Source: JABMPJ01 sp964345005 (GTDB lineage Bacteria; Verrucomicrobiota; Kiritimatiellia; UBA8416; JABMPJ01). Taken from it: a DNA stretch of 64,000 nucleotides. Numbering within the stretch: position 1 is the stretch's first letter; each line of letters begins with the position of its first letter. Location of the stretch: positions 31,017 through 95,016 of the forward strand of contig CAYFPQ010000004.1 of assembly GCA_964345005.1 (NCBI GenBank). The letters run 5' to 3'. The notes beneath the pieces are model-generated. The model was not told the DNA's origin. It worked only from the letters and a program-made list of their open reading frames with translations, and did not search any database. Positions 24,733-33,104 of the stretch are shown here, one piece after another. The position numbers and the translations under genes were made by a program.

Positions 24733-25932
24733 TTAGAAGTACTTCGTCAGCTCAAGTGTCGTTGTGTTCTTCGTGTACGACACCCACACATCGGAGTCGA
24801 CGTCCTGAAAACGCTGGCGCAGGAGCACGGTCATCTGGTCGCTCACCTTGAACGCGACCTGTCCGTACACATCGATAGCGGTTTCATCACCGTCGGGTTC
24901 ACCCAACAGGGCAACCAGTGGCGCGGCAGAAGGAATTACATCGTCGTAATTACTCATGCGATAGGTTCCCGATAGCGTTAGCGTCGTCAGCGTTGTGGTA
25001 TCCCAATCGATGATGCCGCGTACTTCGGAGTACTCCTGCGAGGCGAAAGGATAGGCATCCGAATCTCTTACAGCATGCGTGACCGATCCGGTGAGACGGA
25101 ATGCGGGAGTCGTGTTGCCGCGGGCATACAGGCTCACAAACGGGTTGGTGGAATCGTCGATGCCATCGTCGTCGTAGGACTGCATCTGCGCTCCGAGCTG
25201 ACCACCCACAGTCAGATGCTTCGAAAGTCCCTTCTCTGCACCGGCAGCCAGGAGGACCGAGTCGAAATCGCGGACGATGCCGTTGTTTTCGTAGCCATAC
25301 GTGGAATAGCGCCCCTCCGCGCTTACCCGCGCGTTGTTGCCGAGGTGGCGTATGAGTTCGACGCCCGCATCGGTGCGATCTTCGTCCCACCGCTCCGCCA
25401 TATTGTCCTCGTCGTAGCGCTTGATGCGGTTCTGTGCATAGACCTCGACTTCGGTCTTGCGTGTGACCATGTGGTCGACGCCAAGACGAAGCTTGTTGGC
25501 GATATAGCTCTGGTCGCCACGGAACGTTCTGCCTCCCTCCGTAACCTCGGAATCATCGGTGATGTCAAGCTTCTCTTCCAGACGAAGAGCAGTGCGACGG
25601 CTGGGACGGTGCTTGATCGTTGCACCAAGATCATGCTGGACTTCCATGTCGTTCTGAATATCGCTGGGATTGGTGCGATAGCGCAGCGCGGGCGCATAGA
25701 ATAGGTCAAACAGAGTGCTTTCGGACTCAAACAGAACATCGACGCGAGGCCGAATGTAAACATCCGTGTTGGACTCCTCGTCGGCCTCCCATGCGTCGCG
25801 ATTGTCGGTGAAGTCGGCGCGGGCATTGATCGATAGCCGGACACGGTCGCCCTGCGACTCCTCTGCCGTAAGCTGGCCCGCCGAGACGGCCAACACAACC
25901 ATGACGCACACACACCAATTCAAAGACTTCAT
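24733..25932 (-). CDS. Outer-membrane beta-barrel of the exopolysaccharide export cluster
   Basis: 399 residues. Signal peptide 1-23 (ending AGQLTA). The mature chain is almost entirely alternating strands with turns rich in D, N and G and ends with the aromatic TTTLELTKYF, a typical BAM recognition end. Strand pairs such as RTALRLEEKLDITDDSEV and RLGVDHMVTRKTEVEVYAQNRI suggest about 16-18 strands. Its place upstream of a kinase and a short OPX protein that lacks its own pore suggests it forms the outer-membrane channel for the polymer (inference by analogy with split export systems in myxobacteria). Divergent from rnhC. Confidence 0.85.
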   Translation of the reverse strand: MKSLNWCVCVMVVLAVSAGQLTAEESQGDRVRLSINARADFTDNRDAWEADEESNTDVYIRPRVDVLFESESTLFDLFYAPALRYRTNPSDIQNDMEVQHDLGATIKHRPSRRTALRLEEKLDITDDSEVTEGGRTFRGDQSYIANKLRLGVDHMVTRKTEVEVYAQNRIKRYDEDNMAERWDEDRTDAGVELIRHLGNNARVSAEGRYSTYGYENNGIVRDFDSVLLAAGAEKGLSKHLTVGGQLGAQMQSYDDDGIDDSTNPFVSLYARGNTTPAFRLTGSVTHAVRDSDAYPFASQEYSEVRGIIDWDTTTLTTLTLSGTYRMSNYDDVIPSAAPLVALLGEPDGDETAIDVYGQVAFKVSDQMTVLLRQRFQDVDSDVWVSYTKNTTTLELTKYF

Positions 25933-26098
25933 AGGGTACGCTCCTGCTGCATATATAAAGGTACGCTTCGCCTGCCAAGCAGGCCAGACATTAGTATCGT
26001 GAATTGTCGTTCATTATTGAATGCGCCTCTTGGACAGTCAATCCTAAATGACAGAATCGTATGGCCCCTGAGTGTACGTTGTGGCATCATCCCCCGCC

Positions 26099-27091
26099 AT
26101 GACATCGAAGAACTCGTTCTCGTACAAGCTGACTTCCGAGCAGCAGGATATTCTGGAGGAGATCCTGCGCACCGGCAACTTCCGTCCGATCCGTGTCGAG
26201 CACACCCGCATTGCTGTGGAGGTGCCGCACTGCAAGATATCACTCTATAAGAGCGGTACCTGCCTCGTCCAAGGCAAGGGCGCGGAAGAGTTCGTTGCCT
26301 TCACGCTGGAGCCACTGGTTCTCATGGGAGCTTCGCTCGGGTACGAGGACGTCCTGAACCCGGAAGCCACGTCGCCGCATATGGGTGTCGACGAAAGCGG
26401 CAAGGGCGATTTCTTTGGCCCTATTGTTATCGTTTCGGCTTACATCGATCCCAAGCTGGCCGAGGCGATGCGAGAGATGGATGTAAAGGACAGCAAACAG
26501 ATTACGAGCGACAAGAAGGCACTGCGGCTCGGCAGCGAACTACGCAAGCTGCTTGGCAACCGGCACAGCGTAGTGAAGATCGGCCCCGCGGCCTACAACC
26601 GGCTCTACAGCAAGATGCGCAGCGTTAACACACTGCTGGCGTGGGCGCACGCGCGCGCCATCGAGAACCTGCTCGAGGTCATCCCGGACTGCCCGCGCGC
26701 CATCTCCGACCAGTTCGGCAGCAAACAACAGGTCGAACGGGCGCTTATGAAGAAGGGCCAGAAGATCGAACTGGTGCAACGTCACCGGGCGGAGTCGGAC
26801 CTCGCGGTTGCAGCAGCTTCCATTGTTGCCCGCGAAATATTTCTCCTCTCACTGAAAAAGCAGGAAGAATCCCACGGGGTCACCATGCCCAAGGGCGCTT
26901 CGGCGGGTGTGCGCGAATGGGCCGTTGAGTTGGTCAAGAAGAAGGGACCCACAGTCCTCCTCGAGACGGCCAAGTGTCATTTCAAGACCACTGACCAAGT
27001 GCTCAAGACCGCGGGCAGCTCCCGCGAGGCGCTCGGGCCCGAAGGCCAAGCCGTTTCCAAAGCCTATACCTATAAGAAGAAGACCAAATGA
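26099..27091 (+). CDS. rnhC: Ribonuclease HIII
   Basis: 330 residues from the ATG at 26099 (MTSKNSF); an in-frame start at 26072 is less likely. Residues 1-85 form the TBP-like N-terminal substrate-binding domain of RNase HIII, and the catalytic domain starts with GVDESGKGDFFGP (D about 98, E about 99), followed by DVKDSKQ, and AESDLAVAAASIVARE. The D-E-S-G-K-G-D signature separates HIII from HII. Removes RNA from RNA-DNA hybrids. The sequence ends in a short Lys-rich tail. Overlaps the next gene by 4 bases (ATGA). Confidence 0.96.
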   Translation: MTSKNSFSYKLTSEQQDILEEILRTGNFRPIRVEHTRIAVEVPHCKISLYKSGTCLVQGKGAEEFVAFTLEPLVLMGASLGYEDVLNPEATSPHMGVDESGKGDFFGPIVIVSAYIDPKLAEAMREMDVKDSKQITSDKKALRLGSELRKLLGNRHSVVKIGPAAYNRLYSKMRSVNTLLAWAHARAIENLLEVIPDCPRAISDQFGSKQQVERALMKKGQKIELVQRHRAESDLAVAAASIVAREIFLLSLKKQEESHGVTMPKGASAGVREWAVELVKKKGPTVLLETAKCHFKTTDQVLKTAGSSREALGPEGQAVSKAYTYKKKTK

Positions 27092-27969
27092 GCTTCAGCA
27101 CTTGGGACACTCTATTCAATCTTCTGATTGTGACCTTCTGGTTCCGCATCTGGACGGACGATGAAGACCGCCATGTACTCTTCAACCCCTACCTGGCGCC
27201 CATCGTTCGTCTGTCGCAGACTGTACTTCGCTTCGTAGAACCGGTGTTCCTGGGGTTGAAGCCAAGGATTGTGGCGATCGTAGCCATGGCGATCATCATG
27301 GCGTTTCGTGCGGTGGTCGCCCCGCAGCGGGCGGACTGGGTGCTTTCGCTTGGATTGGATCGACAGCCTCTCGATGGGGCCCTTCCCCATGTCCTGACGT
27401 TCAGCGTCCTCTCGTTCGGCTGTTTCCTGTTCCGGCTGTGGGGACTCTCGTTGCTTTTTACATGGGTAGGTGCACAACGCTCGCAGGAACACCCCATCTC
27501 AATGCTTCACTACCTGTCGCGGCCCTTCTCCGATATACGCATTACCCTACGCCCGTTGGCCTTGCTGGTGTATGGTGCAGTGCTGATCCTGCTGCTCGAC
27601 CGGTTCGGCCGACCGGCACGAACGGTGATGGGGCTACCGGGGACACTCTCCTGGAGTGATCCCGAGGCGATGAACTCATTCTTCAAACTGCTGGTCCTGA
27701 GCGTCGCCGCGTGGGTTCAGCTTCTGCCCGTGCTGTCGTCGCTCATGTTCATGCTGATCATCGGATCGTGGATATCGATGTTTGCGCACTCGCAAGGGCT
27801 GGCCATGCTCTGCCGCGACTGGATCAACGTGCTTCTCGGTCCGCTTCGCCGCTACCCGATCCGGCTCGGGATGATCGACCTGTCGCCCATCGTCTTCTTT
27901 ATCGCGGTTGGGTTCCTGCACTACTTCCTGATGAGCATCATCGTCGCGGCCTACAACACCCTTGTATAG
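27088..27969 (+). CDS. YggT-like multi-pass membrane protein (two-repeat form)
   Basis: 293 residues, about six membrane helices. Both halves carry a YggT-like pattern: NPYLAPIVRLSQTVLRFVEPVF near 33-54, and LLGPLRRYPIRLGMIDLSPIVFFIAVGFL near 250-278 (the P-I-R and I-D-x-S-P-I words are the family hallmark). E. coli YggT (about 190 residues) likewise has two copies, here separated by a longer insert. Role in ion handling or osmotic shock is suggested for the family but unproven. Coupled to rnhC by an ATGA overlap. Confidence 0.75.
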   Translation: MSFSTWDTLFNLLIVTFWFRIWTDDEDRHVLFNPYLAPIVRLSQTVLRFVEPVFLGLKPRIVAIVAMAIIMAFRAVVAPQRADWVLSLGLDRQPLDGALPHVLTFSVLSFGCFLFRLWGLSLLFTWVGAQRSQEHPISMLHYLSRPFSDIRITLRPLALLVYGAVLILLLDRFGRPARTVMGLPGTLSWSDPEAMNSFFKLLVLSVAAWVQLLPVLSSLMFMLIIGSWISMFAHSQGLAMLCRDWINVLLGPLRRYPIRLGMIDLSPIVFFIAVGFLHYFLMSIIVAAYNTLV

Positions 27970-27992
27970 GGAGCACACCGCGCGTGTCACCG

Positions 27993-28032
27993 CTCACCGA
28001 TTCCTAACACTTCGCTCACAGCCTCCTAAACA
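27993..28032 (+). promoter_or_regulatory. Third 11-base-period operator-like array, between convergent genes
   Basis: Plus-strand half-sites CTCACCG, CTAACAC, CTCACAG, CTAAACA start at 27993, 28004, 28015 and 28026, exactly 11 bases apart, with spacers ATTC, TTCG, CCTC. Same architecture and words as the arrays upstream of phoB and the porin. It lies in the 127-base gap between the YggT-like gene and the end of tatD and points into tatD antisense, so its target is unclear. Confidence 0.55.
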
Positions 28033-28096
28033 AACCCGTGAAGAGCAGTCGTCGCCTTACCGGTGCGGCCGGATTGTCCTGGTGCCGGGGCCTGAT

Positions 28097-28894
28097 TCAA
28101 TCCTCTTTGGATAAGCGGAACAGTCGTTTCGCGTTTGCGGTCGTAATTTCGGCGATGTGCTCGACTGTATCACCTCGTACTTCAGCAAGGCACTTGGCGA
28201 CTTCAGGCAAATAGGACGGCTCGTTGGGCTTGCCGCGGTGAGGGACGGGGGCCAGGTAAGGCGTGTCGGTCTCGATGAGCAGCCATTCATCGGGTACTAC
28301 GGAGGCAGCTTCGCGCAGGGAGTCAGCGTTGCGGAAGGTTACGATGCCGCTGAAACTGACGAACAGGCCGAGGGCGATCAGCTCTTTGGCCATATCTGCG
28401 TTTCCGGTGAAGCAATGGAGGACGCCGAGGCGTTCGTAGTCGTGCTGCCACGCTCTGCGGTGCGCCCGGAGCATCGATAACGTATCCGCTTCGGCCTCTC
28501 GGCTGTGTACCACGACCGGCAGGCCCCGCTCCTGCGCGAGTTCGAGCTGTCCGCCAAAGAGCACTTTCTGCTCGGACGCTGTCTCCGGGGAATAGTGGTA
28601 GTCCAGACCGGTTTCGCCTATGGCGACGACACCGGGCGAGTCCAGCATTTGACGGACGCACTCAACCAGAGCCGGCACATCCCCTGCTCCGCCGGTCTCG
28701 GCAGTATGACGGTCAAAGGCCACCGTCGCTGAAAACAGATCCGGTTGACTAGCGGCGACTTCAAGGGCAGCGCTGTTCATGGGGTCGGACCCACCCACCG
28801 CCACCATATGCGCAACACCGGCATCGGCAGCACGCGCAGCCAGGCCGGCGGCGTCATCGCCGGGCTCAAGATGTATATGGGTGTCGATAAACAT
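28097..28894 (-). CDS. TatD-family metal-dependent hydrolase
   Basis: 265 residues, normal length. TIM-barrel metallohydrolase with the metal site in MFIDTHIHLEPGDD, the Glu in AIGETGLDYHYS near 95-106, VVHSREAEADT near 130-140, HCFTG near 160-164, and IETDTPYLAPVPHRGKPNEPSYL near 213-235. TatD proteins are 3'-5' exonucleases or deoxyribonucleases in repair. The gene begins 3 bases after a 24-codon open frame with a strong ribosome site, and its promoter should lie near 28990-29030 facing the divergent exchanger gene. Confidence 0.93.
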   Translation of the reverse strand: MFIDTHIHLEPGDDAAGLAARAADAGVAHMVAVGGSDPMNSAALEVAASQPDLFSATVAFDRHTAETGGAGDVPALVECVRQMLDSPGVVAIGETGLDYHYSPETASEQKVLFGGQLELAQERGLPVVVHSREAEADTLSMLRAHRRAWQHDYERLGVLHCFTGNADMAKELIALGLFVSFSGIVTFRNADSLREAASVVPDEWLLIETDTPYLAPVPHRGKPNEPSYLPEVAKCLAEVRGDTVEHIAEITTANAKRLFRLSKED

Positions 28895-28897
28895 GGC

Positions 28898-28972
28898 TCA
28901 CGATGATTTGCGGTGCCGGAACTGATCGAAAGCCACAGCACACAGCGCAACAAGTACGACCGGATTCTTCAT
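28898..28972 (-). CDS. Possible 24-residue peptide gene just upstream of tatD
   Basis: ATG at 28972 preceded by GGAGGGG at a good distance (six bases), encoding MKNPVVLVALCAVAFDQFRH and four more residues; the stop lies 3 bases before the tatD ATG. The peptide is a short hydrophobic segment with a basic tail. It could be a translated leader that couples tatD expression or a small membrane peptide. tatD itself has no good ribosome site of its own, which supports coupling (inference). Confidence 0.4.
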   Translation of the reverse strand: MKNPVVLVALCAVAFDQFRHRKSS

Positions 28973-29034
28973 CGGGAACCCCTCCATTTACTCTGAACTT
29001 CCAACCTCGAAGAGTATGCCCTATAGTCCCGTCG

Positions 29035-30022
29035 ATGCAAGCCATACACGATCTGATAACAGCTAACACCCTTGTCGCATGGCTGGTCCTCGGCACCAGT
29101 TTTGCCGTTCTCGCGAAGTGCGCGGATATATTTGTCGAGAGCGCCGTTTCGCTCGCCTACAAGTTCAAGCTGCCGAAGCTGGTGGTTGGGATTGTCTTGG
29201 TAGCGTTTGCCACTACGGCACCGGAGTTGGCGGTCTCTGCGATCTCCGCGGCACGCGGGAATGCCGAGATTGCGCTGGGTAATGCGGTCGGTTCCGTGCT
29301 GTGCAATGCCGGACTAGGGCTCGCGTTGTGTGCGCTGTTCTCTGCCGCCGCCGTGACGCTTGTTCCGCGCGTAGTGAAGCAGGGCGGTACGTTCCTTCTC
29401 ATCGTTTCGGTGCTTGCCTTTGTCTTTACCGCGCTGGACGGCACACTGAGCCGCTGGGAGGGCTGCGTTCTGCTGCTGGGGTTCTGCGCGTACATGTTTG
29501 TGCTCTTTCGCGATCACAGGCGCGGCGTGCAGCATGACGACCATCGAGTCCCATCCCGATTTCCCGATTGCCCAGTTACTGGTTTCTTTCGTCGCGGCGT
29601 TGGGCGGCATCCTATTTACAAGCGATCTCATCGTCAGTTCCGCGACAACCATCGCCTACGCCCTACACATACCCGATGGCATTATCGCGTTGACGCTTGT
29701 CGCGTTCGGAACATCCGTGCCCGAGGTCGCCACCTGTGTTGCCGCAGCGCGCAAGAATCACGCCGCTCTCGCCGTCGGGAATATCCTGGGCGCTAACATC
29801 ATGAACATCTGCTGGGTGGCAGGGGCCTCCTCACTCATCAACGACCTTGCGCTGACCCGCAAGGAGATATTCTTCATGTTTCCCGTTATGCTGGTGCTTG
29901 TTTGCACGGCACAGGTGCTTCTGCGTCGTCGCTGGCGACTTGTCAGATGGCACGGCTACGTGCTGCTCGGCCTGTACGTAATCTACCTTGCAGCGTCGCT
30001 CGTGGTGTTCCGCCCTCAATGA
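29035..30022 (+). pseudogene. Na+/Ca2+ exchanger-family protein (CaCA), frameshifted between its two repeats
   Basis: Two overlapping frames each encode half of a CaCA exchanger. Frame 1 from the ATG at 29035 carries the alpha-1 repeat (LVAFATTAPELAVSAISA, GNAVGSVLCNAGLGLAL) and is homologous to about 29510; frame 2 (in use by about 29534, where an ATG exists) carries the alpha-2 repeat (LVAFGTSVPEVATCVAAA, GNILGANIMNICWVAG) to the stop at 30022. Together they make about 328 residues, the family's normal size. A one-base change around 29505-29550 explains the split. It may be a sequencing error, a true pseudogene, or a real two-subunit form. The family exchanges cations at the inner membrane. 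Confidence 0.8.
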
Positions 30023-30061
30023 TGACAGGGCGGCCCTGTGGCACTTGTGCAGTCACCCCTG

Positions 30062-30090
30062 TCGACGGATGCCTGCACTCTGTGTAATAT
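30062..30090 (+). promoter_or_regulatory. Putative promoter of fucI
   Basis: TAATAT at 30085-30090 with TCGACG at 30062-30067, 17 bases apart. The -35 matches the consensus only in part. It lies just upstream of a dyad that could be an operator. Confidence 0.35.
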
Positions 30091-30096
30091 TTACCA

Positions 30097-30123
30097 CATT
30101 CCAACCAACCGCGTGGTGGAATG
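30097..30123 (+). promoter_or_regulatory. Dyad upstream of fucI, possible operator
   Basis: CATTCCA (30097-30103) and TGGAATG (30117-30123) are perfect inverted arms with a 13-base centre, beginning 7 bases downstream of the putative -10 box. A repressor dimer bound here would block transcription of the isomerase gene. No regulator gene is adjacent. Confidence 0.4.
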
Positions 30124-30181
30124 CGACGCGCTAGATTACGCGTATAGGCAATCCTGAACCTTGAGAAACAAGGAGTTCATT

Positions 30182-31972
30182 ATGGCAAAGCAACAGAGCT
30201 GGATTACATCACTGCCCGCCGTGGGCATTCGCCCCACGATCGATGGCCGCTACGGCGGCGTACGTGAATCGCTGGAAGGCCAGGTCATGGGTATGGCCAA
30301 GACCGCGGCCAAGCTCATCGGTGAGTCATTGAAATACCCGAACGGTGAGCCCGTCAGATGCGTCATCTCCGATGGCTGCATTGGTGGCGTGGCGGAGGCG
30401 GCCGCATGTGCCGAGAAGTTCGACCGGGAGAACGTCGGTGTCTCGTTGACGGTTACTCCCTGCTGGTGCTACGGGTCCGAAACGATGGATATGGAGCCAC
30501 TGCGCCCCAAGGCCGTGTGGGGGTTTAACGGCACGGAGCGCCCCGGAGCAGTCTACCTGGCCGCGGTGCTTGCCGGCCATACCCAGAAAGGCCTGCCGGC
30601 TTTCGGCATCTATGGCCGTGACGTCCAGGACGCGGGTGACACCTCGGTTCCGGATGACGTCGCCGAGAAGGTGCTCCGTTTCGTACGCGCCGGATTGGCC
30701 GTCGCGATGATGAAAGGCAAGTCCTACCTCTCCATGGGCGGCTGTTCAATGGGTATTGCCGGGTCGATTGTTGACCAGGATTTCTTCGAAGCTTACCTCG
30801 GTATGCGCGTTGAGGCCATCGATCTCACGGAGTTCACGCGCCGTATGCGCGACGGTGTCTACGACAAAGAGGAGTACGAAAAAGCGTTGAAGTGGGTCAA
30901 AGCCAACTGCATGGAAGGCCATGATCCGAACAAGGGCAAGCACCGCCGCTCCCGCAAAAAGAAGGATGCAGAGTGGGAAGACTCCGTCCAGATGGCACTA
31001 ATTACCCGCGACCTCATGTACGGGAACCCGAAACTCGCGCGGCTGGGCTACAAGGAAGAGGCGCGTGGACACAATGCGATCCTCGCCGGGTTCCAGGGCC
31101 AGCGTCACTGGACCGACGCCAACACGAACGGCGATTTTCTCGAGGCCATCTCAAACACCTCGTTCGACTGGAACGGGATTCGCATGCCGCGACTGGTGGC
31201 CACCGAGAACGACAGTCTCAACGGCGTTCCGATGTTGATGGCTTACCTCCTGACAAACACGGCACAGGTCTTTGCGGACGTGCGCACCTATTGGAGCCCG
31301 GAGGCCATCAAGCGCGTCACGGGTTTTACGGTGGAAGGCGTGGCCGAGGGCGGTTTGATTCACCTGATCAATTCCGGTGCGGCCGCACTTGATGGTAGCG
31401 GCAGGCAGGAAGACAAGGACGGCAACCCGGCCATGAAGCCGTTCTGGGAGATCAAGACACGCGAGAAGAATGCCTGTCTCAGGGCGACAACCTGGCATCC
31501 GTCCGTCACAGAGTACTTCCCGGGTGGCGGCTGGTCTTCCAAGTTCGTTACCAAGGGGGGGATGCCGATCACGATGAGCCGCATCAATCTCGTAAAGGGG
31601 CTCGGTCCCGTGTTGCAGATCGCTGAGGGGTGGACCGTGGACCTGCCTGAGCGCGTGCACAGGAAGCTCGATAAGCGTACGAATGACACTTGGCCGACCA
31701 CGTGGTTTGCACCGCGTCTCACCGGTCAAGGTGCCTTCCGCGATGTCTACGAGGTGATGGCCCGATGGGGCGCCAACCATGGGGCGTTCAGCTACGGTCA
31801 CATCGGCGCCGACCTGATTACGCTGGCTTCCATGTTGCGTATCCCGGTATTCATGCACAACGTGGAGGATGGGGATGTGTACCGGCCGAGTGCGTGGAAC
31901 GCCTTTGGTACGGCTGATTCCGAGGGCGCCGATTTCCGCGCCTGTGCCGCATACGGACCGATCTACGGTTAG
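30182..31972 (+). CDS. fucI: L-fucose isomerase
   Basis: 596 residues from the ATG at 30182, with AAGGAG seven bases upstream; a TTG at 30161 is in frame but lacks a site. Converts L-fucose to L-fuculose (also D-arabinose to D-ribulose) in the cytoplasm with Mn2+. Family markers: RPTIDGRYGGVRESLEGQ near residues 14-31, SDGCIGGVAEAAACAEKF near 59-76, SMGIAGSIVDQDFFEAYLGMRVE near 190-212 and the C-terminal HIGADLITLASMLRIPV. No fuculokinase or aldolase gene is nearby, so the rest of the pathway must be elsewhere. Isolated fucI fits organisms that degrade fucose-rich polysaccharides. Confidence 0.95.
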   Translation: MAKQQSWITSLPAVGIRPTIDGRYGGVRESLEGQVMGMAKTAAKLIGESLKYPNGEPVRCVISDGCIGGVAEAAACAEKFDRENVGVSLTVTPCWCYGSETMDMEPLRPKAVWGFNGTERPGAVYLAAVLAGHTQKGLPAFGIYGRDVQDAGDTSVPDDVAEKVLRFVRAGLAVAMMKGKSYLSMGGCSMGIAGSIVDQDFFEAYLGMRVEAIDLTEFTRRMRDGVYDKEEYEKALKWVKANCMEGHDPNKGKHRRSRKKKDAEWEDSVQMALITRDLMYGNPKLARLGYKEEARGHNAILAGFQGQRHWTDANTNGDFLEAISNTSFDWNGIRMPRLVATENDSLNGVPMLMAYLLTNTAQVFADVRTYWSPEAIKRVTGFTVEGVAEGGLIHLINSGAAALDGSGRQEDKDGNPAMKPFWEIKTREKNACLRATTWHPSVTEYFPGGGWSSKFVTKGGMPITMSRINLVKGLGPVLQIAEGWTVDLPERVHRKLDKRTNDTWPTTWFAPRLTGQGAFRDVYEVMARWGANHGAFSYGHIGADLITLASMLRIPVFMHNVEDGDVYRPSAWNAFGTADSEGADFRACAAYGPIYG

Positions 31973-31979
31973 ATAGACG

Positions 31980-32068
31980 ACGGCTCGCTGGGACAGCTCG
32001 CCCTTCTACCATGTGTCTGTTGCAGGTCCGTCGAGGACAGGTAGGGCAAGCTGTCCCCAGCGAGCCGT
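31980..32068. repeat. Long imperfect inverted repeat between convergent genes
   Basis: Arms 31980-32010 and 32040-32068 are near-perfect reverse complements (ACGGCTCGCTGGGACAGCT pairs with AGCTGTCCCCAGCGAGCCGT, then GCCC..CTACC with GGTAG..GGGC), with a 29-base loop. It lies 7 bases after fucI and 6 bases before the stop of the convergent glycosyltransferase gene. It may act as a bidirectional terminator, but its size suggests a MITE- or REP-like repeat. Confidence 0.75.
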
Positions 32069-32074
32069 TCCCCA

Positions 32075-33088
32075 TCATACAAACGGTACGCGCATCAACG
32101 AGGGAGGTGCATCGCCCTCCCCCCATGCTTCGAGCACGAGACGGCGAATGGCCTGTAGCTCATTGCCGCCATCGGGGCGTAGCGTTCCGAGGAGAAGTCG
32201 CGGCAGATGGTTGTCGATCCACTGGCGCACGAAGTGCACCGGAATTCCCAGGCGCTTGCAGGGCCAAATCATCTTGTCGGCCACGAGATGCTCGCGCCCC
32301 ATCAGGCCAAAGGCCGATACGGGCTGCTCGTTGAATGTCGAGCGGTTGATGACGCCAAGGTAGGCGCCAGCTTCCAAGGCTTCTACCGTCATGACGGCCT
32401 CGACGGCGTGGCGGAAATAACATGCGTCTGTCGCACCAGCCAGGTTCGGCTCACTCGTGAACACGGCTTCGGCAACCGGACGAGAGAAGAGTTTGAAGCC
32501 CGAGTGAAAATCGGGGTATTCCCCGAAGGTAAAGGCGTGCTCCATGCGAAGCGGCTTATCTGTGACAGCGGCATTGTAGGTCAAAGCATCGAGCAGCACC
32601 CGGTCCGCCAGTTCCTCCAATTCGCCGCGTAGGAACCCCATGGGGCGATGCAGCGACACGCGCTGGCCTATCACCATTACCCGGTCGGTCCTCGCCTGCT
32701 CACGGATCGTCTCGGCTGCCCGTACCATGTTGAGAATCTCATTGGCGAAGTGGTCGCCATCCTGGTCGAGACAGATCACATGTTCCAGTACGGCGTTCTG
32801 CAGGATGTGCGCCACCCCAAGGCGTGCGCCCTGGAGCTTGCCCAGGGGCGTTTCCGCTGTGACGTGCTGTACACCGTATCGCGAGGCAAGACTGGCGGCG
32901 ACATCGTTGCCGCACTCGGCCCCATCTACACTCAGGCAAATGTGCTGGGGATCGCCGACCTGCTCACACAGCAAGAGAACGTTGTCGGTAAGGGCGCTCG
33001 CAGCATCCTCAGCATCCATCCCCTCAGGGATATGAACGGTCACAACAACGCCGGTACGGTTACGAAGCACCTCGATCATCCGTTCCAT
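32075..33088 (-). CDS. Putative GT-A-fold glycosyltransferase
   Basis: 337 residues; start at 33088 has AGAGGAG eight bases upstream. A nucleotide-sugar-type Rossmann arrangement is suggested: VVVTVHIPEG at the start, ICLSVDG near 48-54, then VICLDQDGDHF near 103-113, an acidic D-x-D-G-D cluster as in metal-binding GT-A enzymes. The rest (FHSGFKLFSRPVAEAVF, LGVINRSTFNE) resembles family-2-like enzymes but I cannot assign a family. It lies 16 bases downstream of the epimerase gene on the same strand, at the edge of the polysaccharide locus, so a role in that pathway is likely. Confidence 0.6.
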   Translation of the reverse strand: MERMIEVLRNRTGVVVTVHIPEGMDAEDAASALTDNVLLLCEQVGDPQHICLSVDGAECGNDVAASLASRYGVQHVTAETPLGKLQGARLGVAHILQNAVLEHVICLDQDGDHFANEILNMVRAAETIREQARTDRVMVIGQRVSLHRPMGFLRGELEELADRVLLDALTYNAAVTDKPLRMEHAFTFGEYPDFHSGFKLFSRPVAEAVFTSEPNLAGATDACYFRHAVEAVMTVEALEAGAYLGVINRSTFNEQPVSAFGLMGREHLVADKMIWPCKRLGIPVHFVRQWIDNHLPRLLLGTLRPDGGNELQAIRRLVLEAWGEGDAPPSLMRVPFV

Positions 33089-33104
33089 GGCGGTTGCTCC
33101 TCTT

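Noticed and set aside
27993..28032. CRISPR-like repeat
   Set aside because: The units are 7 bases with 4-base spacers; there is no long repeat, no unique 30-base spacers and no cas gene in the window.
29560..29796. Continuation of the first exchanger frame to 29796
   Set aside because: The residues are Arg/His-rich with no membrane character, and the homologous protein continues in the other frame.
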